Assembly (NCBI GenBank): GCA_050633665.1
Contig: JBOEGY010000001.1
Location: 1 to 64,000, forward strand
Direction of reading: 5' to 3'
Length of the DNA: 64,000 nt
DNA from: JAUIAI01 sp050633665
GTDB taxonomy: Bacteria > Pseudomonadota > Gammaproteobacteria > Burkholderiales > Burkholderiaceae_E
Positions 8,855 to 17,131 of the stretch are shown here, piece by piece. The position numbers were made by a program, and so were the translations under genes. The stretch's first letter is position 1, and each line of letters starts with the position of its first letter. The notes beneath the pieces are model-generated. The model was given only the letters and a program-made list of their open reading frames with translations, did not search any database and was not told the DNA's origin.

Positions 8855-9238
8855 GTGAGCCAAGAGTCCGCATCTCGAATCTCGCTTGCCATGTGTGCTC
8901 AATGTGGCGGCTACACTTTCCCGGCAGAAGCTTATGGGTGTCGTGTTTGCGGCGCATCCGGTGAGTCGCTTTCAGTAGTTCAATCGCCGACCTCGCCGCG
9001 CCTACAAAACTTCGTTACCGTGCATGCAGCGCTGGCTCCGGGTTTGAAGGTGCCCTGCATTGTTGGCGAAGTTGAGCTTGCGCCGGGAATCGTCGAGGAG
9101 GCGCTAATTGATGTAGCAGATGAAGGTTCTTTGCAGGTCGGGCTGATGCTTGATGCAAAGCGCATTGAACCGGAAGCCGGTCAGGAAGGCGATGCAAGTC
9201 GTTGGGTTTTTGTTCCTTCCAAGGAGTCTGGCGCGTGA
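8855..9238 (+). CDS. DUF35 family zinc-ribbon/OB-fold protein
   Basis: This 127-residue protein has an N-terminal rubredoxin-like zinc ribbon with Cys14-x2-Cys17 and Cys29-x2-Cys32, followed by an OB-fold of about 80 residues ending in RWVFVP. DUF35 proteins are partners of thiolase-like enzymes, and in steroid side-chain degradation a DUF35 domain forms the aldolase complex with an Ltp2-type protein. Here the gene overlaps the start of a thiolase-like gene (GTGA overlap), so a two-subunit complex is very likely. Translation starts with GTG. C-terminal residues are acidic then basic, with no membrane segment. It is upstream of the crotonase and SDR genes in one operon. Confidence 0.85.
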   Translation: MSQESASRISLAMCAQCGGYTFPAEAYGCRVCGASGESLSVVQSPTSPRLQNFVTVHAALAPGLKVPCIVGEVELAPGIVEEALIDVADEGSLQVGLMLDAKRIEPEAGQEGDASRWVFVPSKESGA

Positions 9239-10389
9239 ATAACCTGAACGCAAATAAAGCGGTTTTTGTCGTTGGCATTGGTATGCATCCATACCAGTTT
9301 CCCAGTGAAACACCTTATACAAAACTCGGCCTGGCCGCCGTACGGCAGGCATTGCGAGATGCCGGGATAAATTGGACCGATGTTCCGTCGGCTGTTGTCG
9401 GTACGGCTGCTTTGGGCATGGCTGCTGGGCGCGTCATGCTGCGCCATCTGGGTTCCACCGGGCTCGAGGTTGAGCAGGTAGAGAATGCCTCGGCTTCTGG
9501 TTCAACAGCTTTTCGTTTGGCCTGCCTGCAAGTGGCTAGTGGCGAGCACGAACTGGCATTAGCTGTTGGTGTTGACAAATTCGGCGACGGGCGCCGTGCG
9601 GCGCTGAAAGACGGGTTAAGCCCGTTGAGTCCAACCGCGCATATTCCGTTGGTCAAATTTGCTCTGCTGGCCCGCCGTTGCATGCGCGATTATGGTTTGT
9701 CAATCGAAGACCTGGCCGACGTCGCTGCAAAAAATCACAATAACGCTTCGTTGAATCCCTACGCGCAGTTTCGTAAGCCGAGAACACGGGAGCGGGTTCT
9801 GAGCTCGCCGAAAATTGCTGGCGATCTGACAGGCTTGCAATGCACGCCACGTGGTGAAGGTGCGGCGGCGGTAATCGTTGCCAGCGAGTCGGCGATTAAG
9901 CGCCTGGGCCTGGATGTAAAACGCGCAATTCGCGTTTTGTCCTCGGTTTCCACGAGTGAAAAATTGCCTGGCGCTTCTGATGCTGCGGTTCCGCCAATTA
10001 TTGACATGGTTAGAGAGTCGTCTGCGCGCGCTCTCGATCTGGCGGGAGTCTCTGCTTCTGATCTTGATCTGGTTGAGTTGCACGATGCTTTCAGCATCGA
10101 AGAGTTGCTTTACAGCGAAGCGATTGGTGTCTGCGCTCAGGGCGAAGGGGCTGATTTTCTGCGTCGTGGTGCGTCAGCCATTGGTGGTAGCTGCGCTGTA
10201 AACGCCTCGGGCGGTCTGATAGGCATGGGACACCCCCTAGGGCCTACCGGACTTGGTCAGATCGCCGAAATCAGCCGACAGCTTCGGCATGAATCAGTGG
10301 GTCGCCAACATCCTGGTGCCCGCATGGGACTGGCCCACATGATCGGATTGGGTTCGGTAGCGGTCGCTCATGTATTAAGACGGGACTAA
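9235..10389 (+). CDS. Thiolase-like protein (SCP-x/Ltp2-type) lacking the catalytic cysteines
   Basis: I start this 384-residue protein at the GTG that overlaps the DUF35 stop codon, with AAGGAG nine bases upstream. The fold is that of SCP-x-type thiolases: the N-terminal nucleophile region reads VENASASGSTA (82-92), the HDxF box is HDAF (283-286), and GMGHPLGPTG (330-339) holds the conserved histidine (His333). The nucleophilic cysteine of the first loop is Ser86, and the HDCF cysteine is Ala285. With no active cysteine, ordinary thiolytic cleavage is unlikely. Known cysteine-less relatives paired with DUF35 proteins are retro-aldolases acting on 3-hydroxyacyl-CoA. That role here is an inference; a lipid-transfer or condensing function is possible. 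Confidence 0.85.
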   Translation: MNNLNANKAVFVVGIGMHPYQFPSETPYTKLGLAAVRQALRDAGINWTDVPSAVVGTAALGMAAGRVMLRHLGSTGLEVEQVENASASGSTAFRLACLQVASGEHELALAVGVDKFGDGRRAALKDGLSPLSPTAHIPLVKFALLARRCMRDYGLSIEDLADVAAKNHNNASLNPYAQFRKPRTRERVLSSPKIAGDLTGLQCTPRGEGAAAVIVASESAIKRLGLDVKRAIRVLSSVSTSEKLPGASDAAVPPIIDMVRESSARALDLAGVSASDLDLVELHDAFSIEELLYSEAIGVCAQGEGADFLRRGASAIGGSCAVNASGGLIGMGHPLGPTGLGQIAEISRQLRHESVGRQHPGARMGLAHMIGLGSVAVAHVLRRD

Positions 10390-10393
10390 AGCA

Positions 10394-11197
10394 ATGAGTA
10401 GCGAGAAGAAGTTGGAAACCATACTTTATGACGTGCAGGATTCAGTCGCACTGATTACGCTTAACCGCCCTGAGCGAATGAATTCTATCGGCGGCAGCAT
10501 GAAAGATGATCTGTCCCGATCTCTGTTTGAGTTCGCGCGTAATGACCAGAGCGTTCGTGCTGTGGTCATCACAGGTGCTGGGGAGCGGGCATTCTGTGCT
10601 GGTGCCGATATCAAGGAACGGGCGGGTAAATCGCTGCCGCTGCCAGATTATCACTTGCGCCAGAAGTCCACGCACGATTTGTTTCGCGCCATTGAAACCT
10701 TTGAGAAACCGGTGATTGCCGCGATAAACGGCGTTGCGCTTGGCGGCGGTCTTGAGATTGCGCTATGTGCTGACATCCGTATTGCCTCAAGCAACGCCCG
10801 GCTGGGGTTGCCCGAAGCGCGCATAGGCGCCTTACCGGCCGCTGGCGGAACCCAGCGATTGCCCCGACTGGTCGGTCCTGGGTGGGCCAAGCAACTGATG
10901 CTGACCTGTGATCACATCACGGCAGAACAAGCCTTGCAAATCGGCTTGGTCACTGAAGTGACTGAGTCGGCAAATTTGCTTGAAACGGCAATGGGAATCG
11001 CGGCGAGAATCGCGGCAAATGCGCCTCTTTCGCTGAGGTTCATCAAACAAGCCGTTGATTTGGGCTCTCAGGTTGGTATCGATGCCGGTCTGGAGTTCGA
11101 ACGATACGCCGCGGCTATTGTGGTGAGTAGCGACGATCGTAAAGAAGGGATGACTGCATTCGTTGAAAAACGTAAGCCTTCGTTTCGCGGGCAGTGA
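10394..11197 (+). CDS. Enoyl-CoA hydratase (crotonase family)
   Basis: This 267-residue protein is full length for a crotonase. It has RAFCAGADIKE forming the oxyanion-hole region, GVALGGGLEIALCADIRIA with Glu121, and GLPEARIGALPAAGGTQRL with Glu141. The two glutamates are 20 residues apart, as in active 2-enoyl-CoA hydratases, so hydration of an enoyl-CoA to the 3-hydroxyacyl-CoA is expected. The ATG is 4 bases after the thiolase-like gene, and the SDR gene follows 27 bases later, so all belong to one operon. If the thiolase-like protein is an aldolase, this enzyme would make its substrate. Confidence 0.92.
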   Translation: MSSEKKLETILYDVQDSVALITLNRPERMNSIGGSMKDDLSRSLFEFARNDQSVRAVVITGAGERAFCAGADIKERAGKSLPLPDYHLRQKSTHDLFRAIETFEKPVIAAINGVALGGGLEIALCADIRIASSNARLGLPEARIGALPAAGGTQRLPRLVGPGWAKQLMLTCDHITAEQALQIGLVTEVTESANLLETAMGIAARIAANAPLSLRFIKQAVDLGSQVGIDAGLEFERYAAAIVVSSDDRKEGMTAFVEKRKPSFRGQ

Positions 11198-11224
11198 AGT
11201 AATAAAAGAAATCAGGAGTCAAAA

Positions 11225-12037
11225 GTGGATTTGAATTTAGACGGGCGCGTAGCGTTTGTAACCGGCGGTGGGCAAGGTGTAGGACGAGAGATTTGCATGC
11301 AACTAGCCAGGGAAGGCGTAAAAGTTGCAGTCAACGACTACTTCAGCGAGCGTGCCGAGGCCGTAGTCGGCGAAATCCAGAGCCAGGGCGGCCAGGCATT
11401 CGCCGCGCCGGCCGATATCACCGACAAGTCCGCCATTGATGAGGCGATCAAGCAGGTGACAAGTACTCTCGGACCGATCGATATTCTGGTCAATAACGCT
11501 GGCGTAACCGTTGATCGCCGAGCAAAAGGCGGTATGGCCCCGGTGTTTGTCGAGACCAGCCCCGATGACTGGGAGCAGATCATCGCGCTGAACATCTGGG
11601 GAATGCTTCACTGTTGCCATGCTGTTTTGCCGTCGATGGCTCAGCGTCGCTGGGGGCGCATTGTAAACATCATGTCTGAAGCCGGCCGTAGTGGTGAGGC
11701 TCGGCTTGCTGTGTACTCAGGTGCAAAAGCGGCGATGTTGGGCTTTGCCAAGGCCATTGCCCGGGAACATGCGCGCGATTGTATTAATGTCAATACGGTC
11801 GCACTTGGCGCGGTCTCTCACGAAGGCATAGCCAAAGGGCCTTTGAGTCCGCAGGCAACACCTGAGACTGATGAGCGTCTGGGGAAAATGATCAAGGCTT
11901 ATCCGGCTTCGCGCGGCTTGCAGCGTTTATGTAATCCGAAAGATATCGCGCCGATTGTTTGTCTGCTTTCGTCAGATAGCGCTGCCTATATCACCGGTCA
12001 AAGCCTGGGCGTATCCGGCGGCTATCACATGCAATAA
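11225..12037 (+). CDS. Short-chain dehydrogenase/reductase
   Basis: This 270-residue classical SDR has the cofactor motif TGGGQGVG at 13-20, NNAG at 90-93, and a catalytic Ser151, Tyr164 and Lys168 (YSGAK). Asp at the end of the second strand (VAVNDYF) favours NAD over NADP. It begins with GTG after an AGGAG site and sits between the crotonase and acyl-CoA ligase genes. Likely substrates are hydroxyacyl-CoA or an alcohol intermediate of the acid being degraded. A loop of about 20 residues (95-115, RAKGGMAPVF) is longer than in FabG-like enzymes and may shape the substrate pocket. Confidence 0.9.
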   Translation: MDLNLDGRVAFVTGGGQGVGREICMQLAREGVKVAVNDYFSERAEAVVGEIQSQGGQAFAAPADITDKSAIDEAIKQVTSTLGPIDILVNNAGVTVDRRAKGGMAPVFVETSPDDWEQIIALNIWGMLHCCHAVLPSMAQRRWGRIVNIMSEAGRSGEARLAVYSGAKAAMLGFAKAIAREHARDCINVNTVALGAVSHEGIAKGPLSPQATPETDERLGKMIKAYPASRGLQRLCNPKDIAPIVCLLSSDSAAYITGQSLGVSGGYHMQ

Positions 12038-12042
12038 GTGTT

Positions 12043-13590
12043 ATGAATCCAGCAGAACAATTATTGATATGCGGTGATCGTCAGATCGACGGTGTCACAC
12101 TGCGCCTTCAGGCCGACAAGGTGGCCAGCGCGCTGTTAGATTCTGGCCTGAAAGCAGGTGACAATCTGGCAGTCATGTTGCGCAACGACTTGCCTTATTT
12201 TGAGCTGATACTGGCGACTCAGCGACTCGGACTGAGACTGGTCGCCATAAATTGGCACCTGCGTACAGATGAGGCAGCGTATATTCTGCAAGACTGTGGC
12301 GCAAAGTTGCTGGTGATCCACGCCGATTTGTTACCGTCGATGCGCGAGGCGATACCCTCTGCGGTTACTGTCGTCGCGGTGCCGACTCCGGCGGAAATTA
12401 TTCGCGACTACCGACTAAGCGATCAGACCGCCGTTAGTTCGGGCGACAAACCCGCGCTGGACTGGGCAACCTGGCGAGACCAATACGATCCTTGCCAGGA
12501 ACCCGAACAGCCATCCCTGGGAAACATGTTGTACACATCGGGTACGACTGGCCGGCCCAAGGCCGTCATGCGGCTGAACGGAAGCGCCCGCCAACATGGC
12601 GGCGCGACACGCGTACGGCAACTGGTCAGCCAGACCCGGGAGGGTATGAGGACTGCAATTGTTGCGCCGCTTTATCACGCCGGGCCGGGCGGTGGTGCGC
12701 GGGTCGCGTTAGCTCAGGCTAGCCTGATCGTGGTGATGGCGCGGTTTGATGCAAACAGAATTCTTCAGGTGATCGAGGAGCACCGGATTACTCATTTGTC
12801 GCTCGTACCAATCATGTTTGTACGATTGCTTAAATTGCCTGTTGAAGTCCGGGAAAAGGCCGATACCTCATCACTTGAGAGCGTTTCGCACGGCGGTTCG
12901 CCGTGTTCGCCCGAGATAAAGCGAGCAATGATCGATTGGTGGGGGCCGGTGGTAGGAGAAACTTACGGCTCAACCGAATGCGGACTGGTTACCTATTGCA
13001 CCGCATCCGAATGGCTGGGTCGGCCGGGGACTGTAGGCCGGGCAATTCCTGGCATTTCGATCCGCATTCTTGACGACGACGGCAAGGTGTTACCAGCTAA
13101 TCAGGAAGGCAATATTTACGTGGACGCAGGCGACAACGCGCTGCCTTTTACGTATCATAACAACGAGCAGCAACGCCGCGAGATTGAACGTGACGGGTAT
13201 ATCACCAGCGGAGATGTTGGTTATCTTGATGACCAAGGGTTCTTGTTCCTGACCGATCGCAAGCGCGATATGGTTATCTCGGGCGGCGTCAATATTTATC
13301 CCGCTGAGATTGAACATGCTTTAATGACTTGCCCCGCAGTTGCCGATTGCGCGGTTTTTGGTATCCCGGATCCGGAATTCGGCGAAGCGTTGGCCGTGGC
13401 GGTCGTGCCGACGGCCGGAGCCAGTCTGACAGCGGAAGTGATTCGTGACTGGTTGTCCTCGAGAGTTGCGGCATTCAAGATTCCAAAGGTTGTGGAGCAT
13501 CACGACGCATTGCCACGAGAAGGTATGGGAAAGGTATTTAAGAATCGGCTGCGCGATCCGCACTGGGTCGGACATGAGCGGCGTATATGA
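12043..13590 (+). CDS. AMP-forming acyl-CoA synthetase (fatty-acid/aryl-CoA ligase family)
   Basis: This 515-residue adenylate-forming enzyme has the AMP-binding P-loop YTSGTTGRPKAV at 164-175, the GETYGSTECG segment, the YITSGDVGYLDDQGFLFLTDR hinge region, and a C-terminal GMGKVFKNRLR carrying the catalytic lysine. It activates a carboxylic acid to its CoA thioester through an acyl-AMP. The N-terminal part is a little short, and the protein begins directly at the first conserved strand. The stop codon overlaps the start of the thioesterase gene by 4 bases (ATGA). Substrate specificity is not predictable. It may act on an intermediate released in the pathway, because a second ligase is encoded nearby. 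Confidence 0.92.
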   Translation: MNPAEQLLICGDRQIDGVTLRLQADKVASALLDSGLKAGDNLAVMLRNDLPYFELILATQRLGLRLVAINWHLRTDEAAYILQDCGAKLLVIHADLLPSMREAIPSAVTVVAVPTPAEIIRDYRLSDQTAVSSGDKPALDWATWRDQYDPCQEPEQPSLGNMLYTSGTTGRPKAVMRLNGSARQHGGATRVRQLVSQTREGMRTAIVAPLYHAGPGGGARVALAQASLIVVMARFDANRILQVIEEHRITHLSLVPIMFVRLLKLPVEVREKADTSSLESVSHGGSPCSPEIKRAMIDWWGPVVGETYGSTECGLVTYCTASEWLGRPGTVGRAIPGISIRILDDDGKVLPANQEGNIYVDAGDNALPFTYHNNEQQRREIERDGYITSGDVGYLDDQGFLFLTDRKRDMVISGGVNIYPAEIEHALMTCPAVADCAVFGIPDPEFGEALAVAVVPTAGASLTAEVIRDWLSSRVAAFKIPKVVEHHDALPREGMGKVFKNRLRDPHWVGHERRI

Positions 13591-14054
13591 CGGCTGGTTC
13601 TGAAACGGCCGGCGATGTACCCGCTGGCTTCAAGCGACTGACTCTGGGAGGGCCGTACTTTGTTCGTCTTGGGCCTTCCTACTACCGCCTGCCAGAGCAA
13701 GGCGGTATAGAGGTCGGCATTCGGGTGACCGAGGAACATAGCAATGTCCAGGGCAATGCGCATGGCGGTATGGTCTCAACACTGGCGGACGGCGCTTTAG
13801 GCATTGCGCTGGTTTTGGCGCGCCAGAAGCGGGGCGGGCAGGTGACCGTGTCGTTATCGTCCGAGTTCTTGTCAGCAGCCCGAATCGGCGAGTGGCTCAA
13901 AGCCCATGCCAGGGTCACCCGGCTTGGCTCACGGCTCGCCTTTCTTGAATGCCAGCTTCGCGTCGAGCAACGGCTGGTGATGCGCTGCCAGGCGATTTTT
14001 TCAATATCTGACCGGCATGTGCGAGATGACTTGCCGGTTGATTTTCCAAGCTAG
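13587..14054 (+). CDS. PaaI-like hotdog-fold thioesterase
   Basis: This 155-residue protein has the hotdog signature of PaaI/4HBT-II enzymes: HSNVQGNAHGGMVSTLADGALG at 51-72, with the HGG turn and Asp68 as the expected catalytic acid, followed by VTVSLSSEFLSAARIGEWL. Such enzymes hydrolyse acyl-CoA or aryl-CoA, often to free CoA from dead-end intermediates. Its start overlaps the preceding acyl-CoA ligase gene by 4 bases, indicating translational coupling. It is the last gene of the operon that begins at 8855. It ends 6 bases before the convergent ligase gene, with no visible terminator between. Confidence 0.9.
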   Translation: MTAGSETAGDVPAGFKRLTLGGPYFVRLGPSYYRLPEQGGIEVGIRVTEEHSNVQGNAHGGMVSTLADGALGIALVLARQKRGGQVTVSLSSEFLSAARIGEWLKAHARVTRLGSRLAFLECQLRVEQRLVMRCQAIFSISDRHVRDDLPVDFPS

Positions 14055-14060
14055 CCAGGC

Positions 14061-15623
14061 CTAGATCTGGCGATCGCTCTCTGCCCAGAAGCGTTCTCTT
14101 ACCTGGCGTTTTAACACCTTGCCGACCGCGCTTCGCGGGAGCGTTTCCCAGAACTCGACCGTCTTGGGCGCTTTGACGCTACCCAGATTTTGTTTGCAAA
14201 GGGCAATTAGCTCGGCCTCCGTCACGCTGGTGCCGGATTTGAGTTCAACAACAGCTTTGACGGCTTCTCCCCATTTTTCATCCGGGACGCCTATGACGGC
14301 ACAGTCCTTGACGGCCGGGTGAGCCCACAAGACTTGTTCAACGTCTGAGGGAAAAACATTGAATGAACCGGTGATAATGACATCCCGGAGCCGATCGACG
14401 ATATACAAGTAGCCGTCGGCGTCCTTATAGCCGATGTCGCCTGTATGGTGCCAGCCGAATTCGCGGGTTGCTGCGTCTTTGTCACTATCATCGCCCCAGT
14501 AGCCTCGCATGACCATCGCACTTCGAACGACGAGTTCGCCGCGCTGGTCCGGCCCGAGAATTTCACCATCCGGGCTCATGACTTCAATCTGGGAGAACGG
14601 GGTAGGTCTGCCACAACTGCGCATCCGGTGGGCCAGCGACGAATCGTTGGCAATAGCTTGGTATTCGCCGGGTGTCATGCAGGCAATGAGGGTTGACGCC
14701 TCGCTTTGAGCATAACCTTGCGCCATGATTGGTCCGAAAATTTCCATCGCTTGAGCGAGTTTGGCCGCAGACATGGGCGCACCGCCAAAAGTCAGGTAGC
14801 GCAGCGAAGAAAAATCCCGCTGCCTGATGTCATCGCGAGCAATCAAGGAGTAAATGGTTGTGGGTGCCAGCGATACAAGGGAGATTCGTCGTTCTTCAAT
14901 CGTTTGAATGACTTCATCCAGTATCGTATGGCGCATGATGTGAATGGTGCCACCCAGCGCGAGCACATGCAGGCTGTTTATGCCAGCGGCGTGTGTCATG
15001 GGTCTGGTGAGTAGCATTTGTGGGGGCTCCACGTAATGCCACAACGCCAGGCAGGTAGCAACATTGCACTCGACACCAGCCTGCGTTTGCATGATGGCCT
15101 TCGGGGTTCCTGTGGTTCCGCCAGAAACAGTAATTCGGAATAGATCATTGCGTCTTTCGATGCCGCCCGGAGGGAACTCGCCCGAATCAGGGCTGGCAGC
15201 CCAATCCTGAAGGCTTTCATCATGAATACTGGTTCGGTCCAGGCAGATTGTTCCCTGGATTGACGGGACAGCCGCGCGAATCGCTGGAATCTGTTCTTCA
15301 TAATCGCTCAGGTAGAACAACCACTGGCATTGCGTGCGTTTCATGTGAGCGATGTTGTCGTTCAGCGACGAGCGGCCATTGAGCGGAATCCAGATGCCAC
15401 GGGCCCGTTGTAAGCCCAGAATGGCCAGATACCCCCAGAGATTATTGGGGGTTAGCGTTCCGATGCGGCTTTGCGGCTCGAGTCCGGCATGATGCAGGCT
15501 ATGCGCAATACGGTGGGTCCAGCTAACGACGCTCGGGTAGCTTAGTTCGAGAGTGTCTTCAGCCAGACATACTTTGTCTGGCGACAACATGGCGCCGCGA
15601 TCGAGAAAGTCGATCAGATTCAT
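14061..15623 (-). CDS. AMP-forming acyl-CoA synthetase
   Basis: This 520-residue adenylate-forming ligase has TVSGGTTGTPKAIM as P-loop, QGYAQSEAST as the aromatic-binding region, WHHTGDIGYKDADGYLYIVDRLRD, and the C-terminal RSAVGKVLKRQVRE lysine motif. It forms an acyl-CoA from a carboxylic acid. It differs clearly from the ligase at 12043, so the two probably act on different acids or at different steps. It is the last gene of a three-gene unit (CMD-family gene, SDR, ligase), 22 bases after the SDR gene. That unit is preceded by an inverted-repeat operator candidate. Confidence 0.92.
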   Translation of the reverse strand: MNLIDFLDRGAMLSPDKVCLAEDTLELSYPSVVSWTHRIAHSLHHAGLEPQSRIGTLTPNNLWGYLAILGLQRARGIWIPLNGRSSLNDNIAHMKRTQCQWLFYLSDYEEQIPAIRAAVPSIQGTICLDRTSIHDESLQDWAASPDSGEFPPGGIERRNDLFRITVSGGTTGTPKAIMQTQAGVECNVATCLALWHYVEPPQMLLTRPMTHAAGINSLHVLALGGTIHIMRHTILDEVIQTIEERRISLVSLAPTTIYSLIARDDIRQRDFSSLRYLTFGGAPMSAAKLAQAMEIFGPIMAQGYAQSEASTLIACMTPGEYQAIANDSSLAHRMRSCGRPTPFSQIEVMSPDGEILGPDQRGELVVRSAMVMRGYWGDDSDKDAATREFGWHHTGDIGYKDADGYLYIVDRLRDVIITGSFNVFPSDVEQVLWAHPAVKDCAVIGVPDEKWGEAVKAVVELKSGTSVTEAELIALCKQNLGSVKAPKTVEFWETLPRSAVGKVLKRQVRERFWAESDRQI

Positions 15624-15645
15624 AACCTGGCCTGTTTACGAGGGT

Positions 15646-16509
15646 TTAGTTTTCGGTGCGTCGGACGACCCCGGCGTGCAAGCCCCCATCGGAGAGCAAT
15701 GCGTGTCCGTTGACGTAGCTTGATTCGTGCGAAATCAGGTAAAGGCAGGCGTACGCAACTTCCCAGCCTGTTCCCTGGCGGCCAAATGGGACACTGGCCG
15801 CACGTGATGCGCGACGGCGCGAGGCGTCTCGGCCCATCGGTGTGTCCATCAGGCCGGGCAATACCGCGTTGCAGCGTATTGCCCGGGGCTCGCCCGCTAC
15901 CGCAAGGGCTCTGGCCAGGGAGATCTGGGCTGCTTTCGTGGCTTCATAGGTGGGATTGCCGCTGCCGTTGCGCAAACCGGCCAATGACGAGATCAATACC
16001 ATAGAGCCGCCGGTATCCATCAGAGGTAGCGCCGCCTGAGCAAACAACATGTGACTGCGCAGATTGACTGAGAACTCGTCGTCCCAACTCTGGACGGTGA
16101 TTTTGTTCAGCGGGCGGGCCTGCGAGATACCGACATTCATCACCAGGCCGTCCAGGCCGCCAAGCTGCTCGGCGCATTGAGCGACCATGGGGGCGATTGC
16201 GTCAGATTCTCGCACGTCAATAGTCTTGGCAAACGCTTGGTTGCCGCGCGCGGCAATTGCATCCACCGTTGCCTGAGCGGCTTCGGGAGCCGCATCCAGG
16301 CAGGCGACCGTTGCCCCTTCCAGGGCGAATATTTCGCTGATCGCTCGTCCGTTGCCAACCGGTGTGGTTTCGTCTGGCGGACTGGGGCGCTGGCCTGCGC
16401 CCACCACAATTATCCGCCGTCCCGCTAACCGGCCTTTTCCCGGTGACTGACCAAGGGTTTCTGCAAAGACTGCCCGTTCATGGTCGATCTCTTGTGGAGC
16501 TTGGTTCAT
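15646..16509 (-). CDS. Short-chain dehydrogenase/reductase with extended glycine loop
   Basis: This 287-residue SDR has catalytic Ser175, Tyr188 and Lys192 (YEATK). An unusual feature is the cofactor loop. Instead of a compact TGxxxGxG, the sequence runs VVGAGQRPSPPDETTPVGNG (35-54), that is, about a dozen extra residues between GAG and the second glycine pair. The N-terminal 27 residues before the first strand are also extra. It lies between the CMD-family and acyl-CoA ligase genes on the minus strand. It is probably an NAD(P)-dependent oxidoreductase of the same catabolic route. Homologues with this insertion exist in catabolic SDRs, but I cannot name a substrate. Confidence 0.85.
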   Translation of the reverse strand: MNQAPQEIDHERAVFAETLGQSPGKGRLAGRRIIVVGAGQRPSPPDETTPVGNGRAISEIFALEGATVACLDAAPEAAQATVDAIAARGNQAFAKTIDVRESDAIAPMVAQCAEQLGGLDGLVMNVGISQARPLNKITVQSWDDEFSVNLRSHMLFAQAALPLMDTGGSMVLISSLAGLRNGSGNPTYEATKAAQISLARALAVAGEPRAIRCNAVLPGLMDTPMGRDASRRRASRAASVPFGRQGTGWEVAYACLYLISHESSYVNGHALLSDGGLHAGVVRRTEN

Positions 16510-16538
16510 TCGGTTTTCCCAGAAAAGATAGGCTGAGT

Positions 16539-17063
16539 TCAGCTAATGACACCTGGCGCTTCGATATCGACTTCGAAATTCTCAAGAAAGCGCGAAACCA
16601 TCATGTAAAAGCCGATAGTAAGGACCAGTTCGCTGACCTGACGGCTGGTGAACAGCTCGCAGGCCTTTGTGAACATCTCATCTGGCGCTTTGACGTGATG
16701 CACCAGCTGGTCGGTGAAGTTAAGGACGAACTTTTCCAGATCGTTTAACGCTTCTGTTGGCGCGTCGGGTTCAAGCGCTGCGATTTTTTCGTCAGACAGG
16801 CCAACCGAGCGCGCCACGCGCTTGTGCTGATGTACCTCGTACGATGCACCGCTTAACAAGCCAACCCGTAGTATGGCGATTTCGCGCAGACGGGAATCGA
16901 GTTGATTCTCGCGTAACAAAGCGCCGCCTAGTTGTAGGAATCCCTCGGCTGCCGGTCCGGCATGCGGCAGCATTCGGTATAGGTTTAGCGGGCGGCGGGC
17001 GCCTAGCAATTCGGTATAGCTCGCCGGCGCTGATGACATATCAAAATAGGGAATCCTAGCCAT
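16539..17063 (-). CDS. Carboxymuconolactone decarboxylase (CMD/AhpD-like) family protein
   Basis: This 174-residue all-helical protein contains the CMD core ILRVGLLSGASYEVHQHKRVARSVGLSDEKI, with YEVHQH in place of the CxxC redox centre of AhpD. No cysteine pair is present, so peroxidase activity of the AhpD type is unlikely. The family includes lactone decarboxylases and many uncharacterised members in aromatic and terpenoid catabolic clusters. An AGGAGA site precedes the ATG. It is the first gene of a three-gene minus-strand unit, and a perfect inverted repeat lies just upstream (17085-17120). Confidence 0.85.
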   Translation of the reverse strand: MARIPYFDMSSAPASYTELLGARRPLNLYRMLPHAGPAAEGFLQLGGALLRENQLDSRLREIAILRVGLLSGASYEVHQHKRVARSVGLSDEKIAALEPDAPTEALNDLEKFVLNFTDQLVHHVKAPDEMFTKACELFTSRQVSELVLTIGFYMMVSRFLENFEVDIEAPGVIS

Positions 17064-17084
17064 GGCATGTCTCCTGCATCATCA

Positions 17085-17120
17085 TTTACTTAACAGTAAA
17101 TAAGTATACCGTTAAGTAAA
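17085..17120. promoter_or_regulatory. Perfect 10-bp inverted repeat, candidate operator
   Basis: TTTACTTAAC (17085-17094) and GTTAAGTAAA (17111-17120) are perfect inverted copies separated by 16 bases. The left half also forms TTTACT-TAAC-AGTAAA (17085-17100), itself palindromic. The block lies 22 bases upstream of the CMD-family start codon, where a TetR-type or similar repressor would block transcription. Confidence 0.6.
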
Positions 17121-17131
17121 ACAAACTGAAT

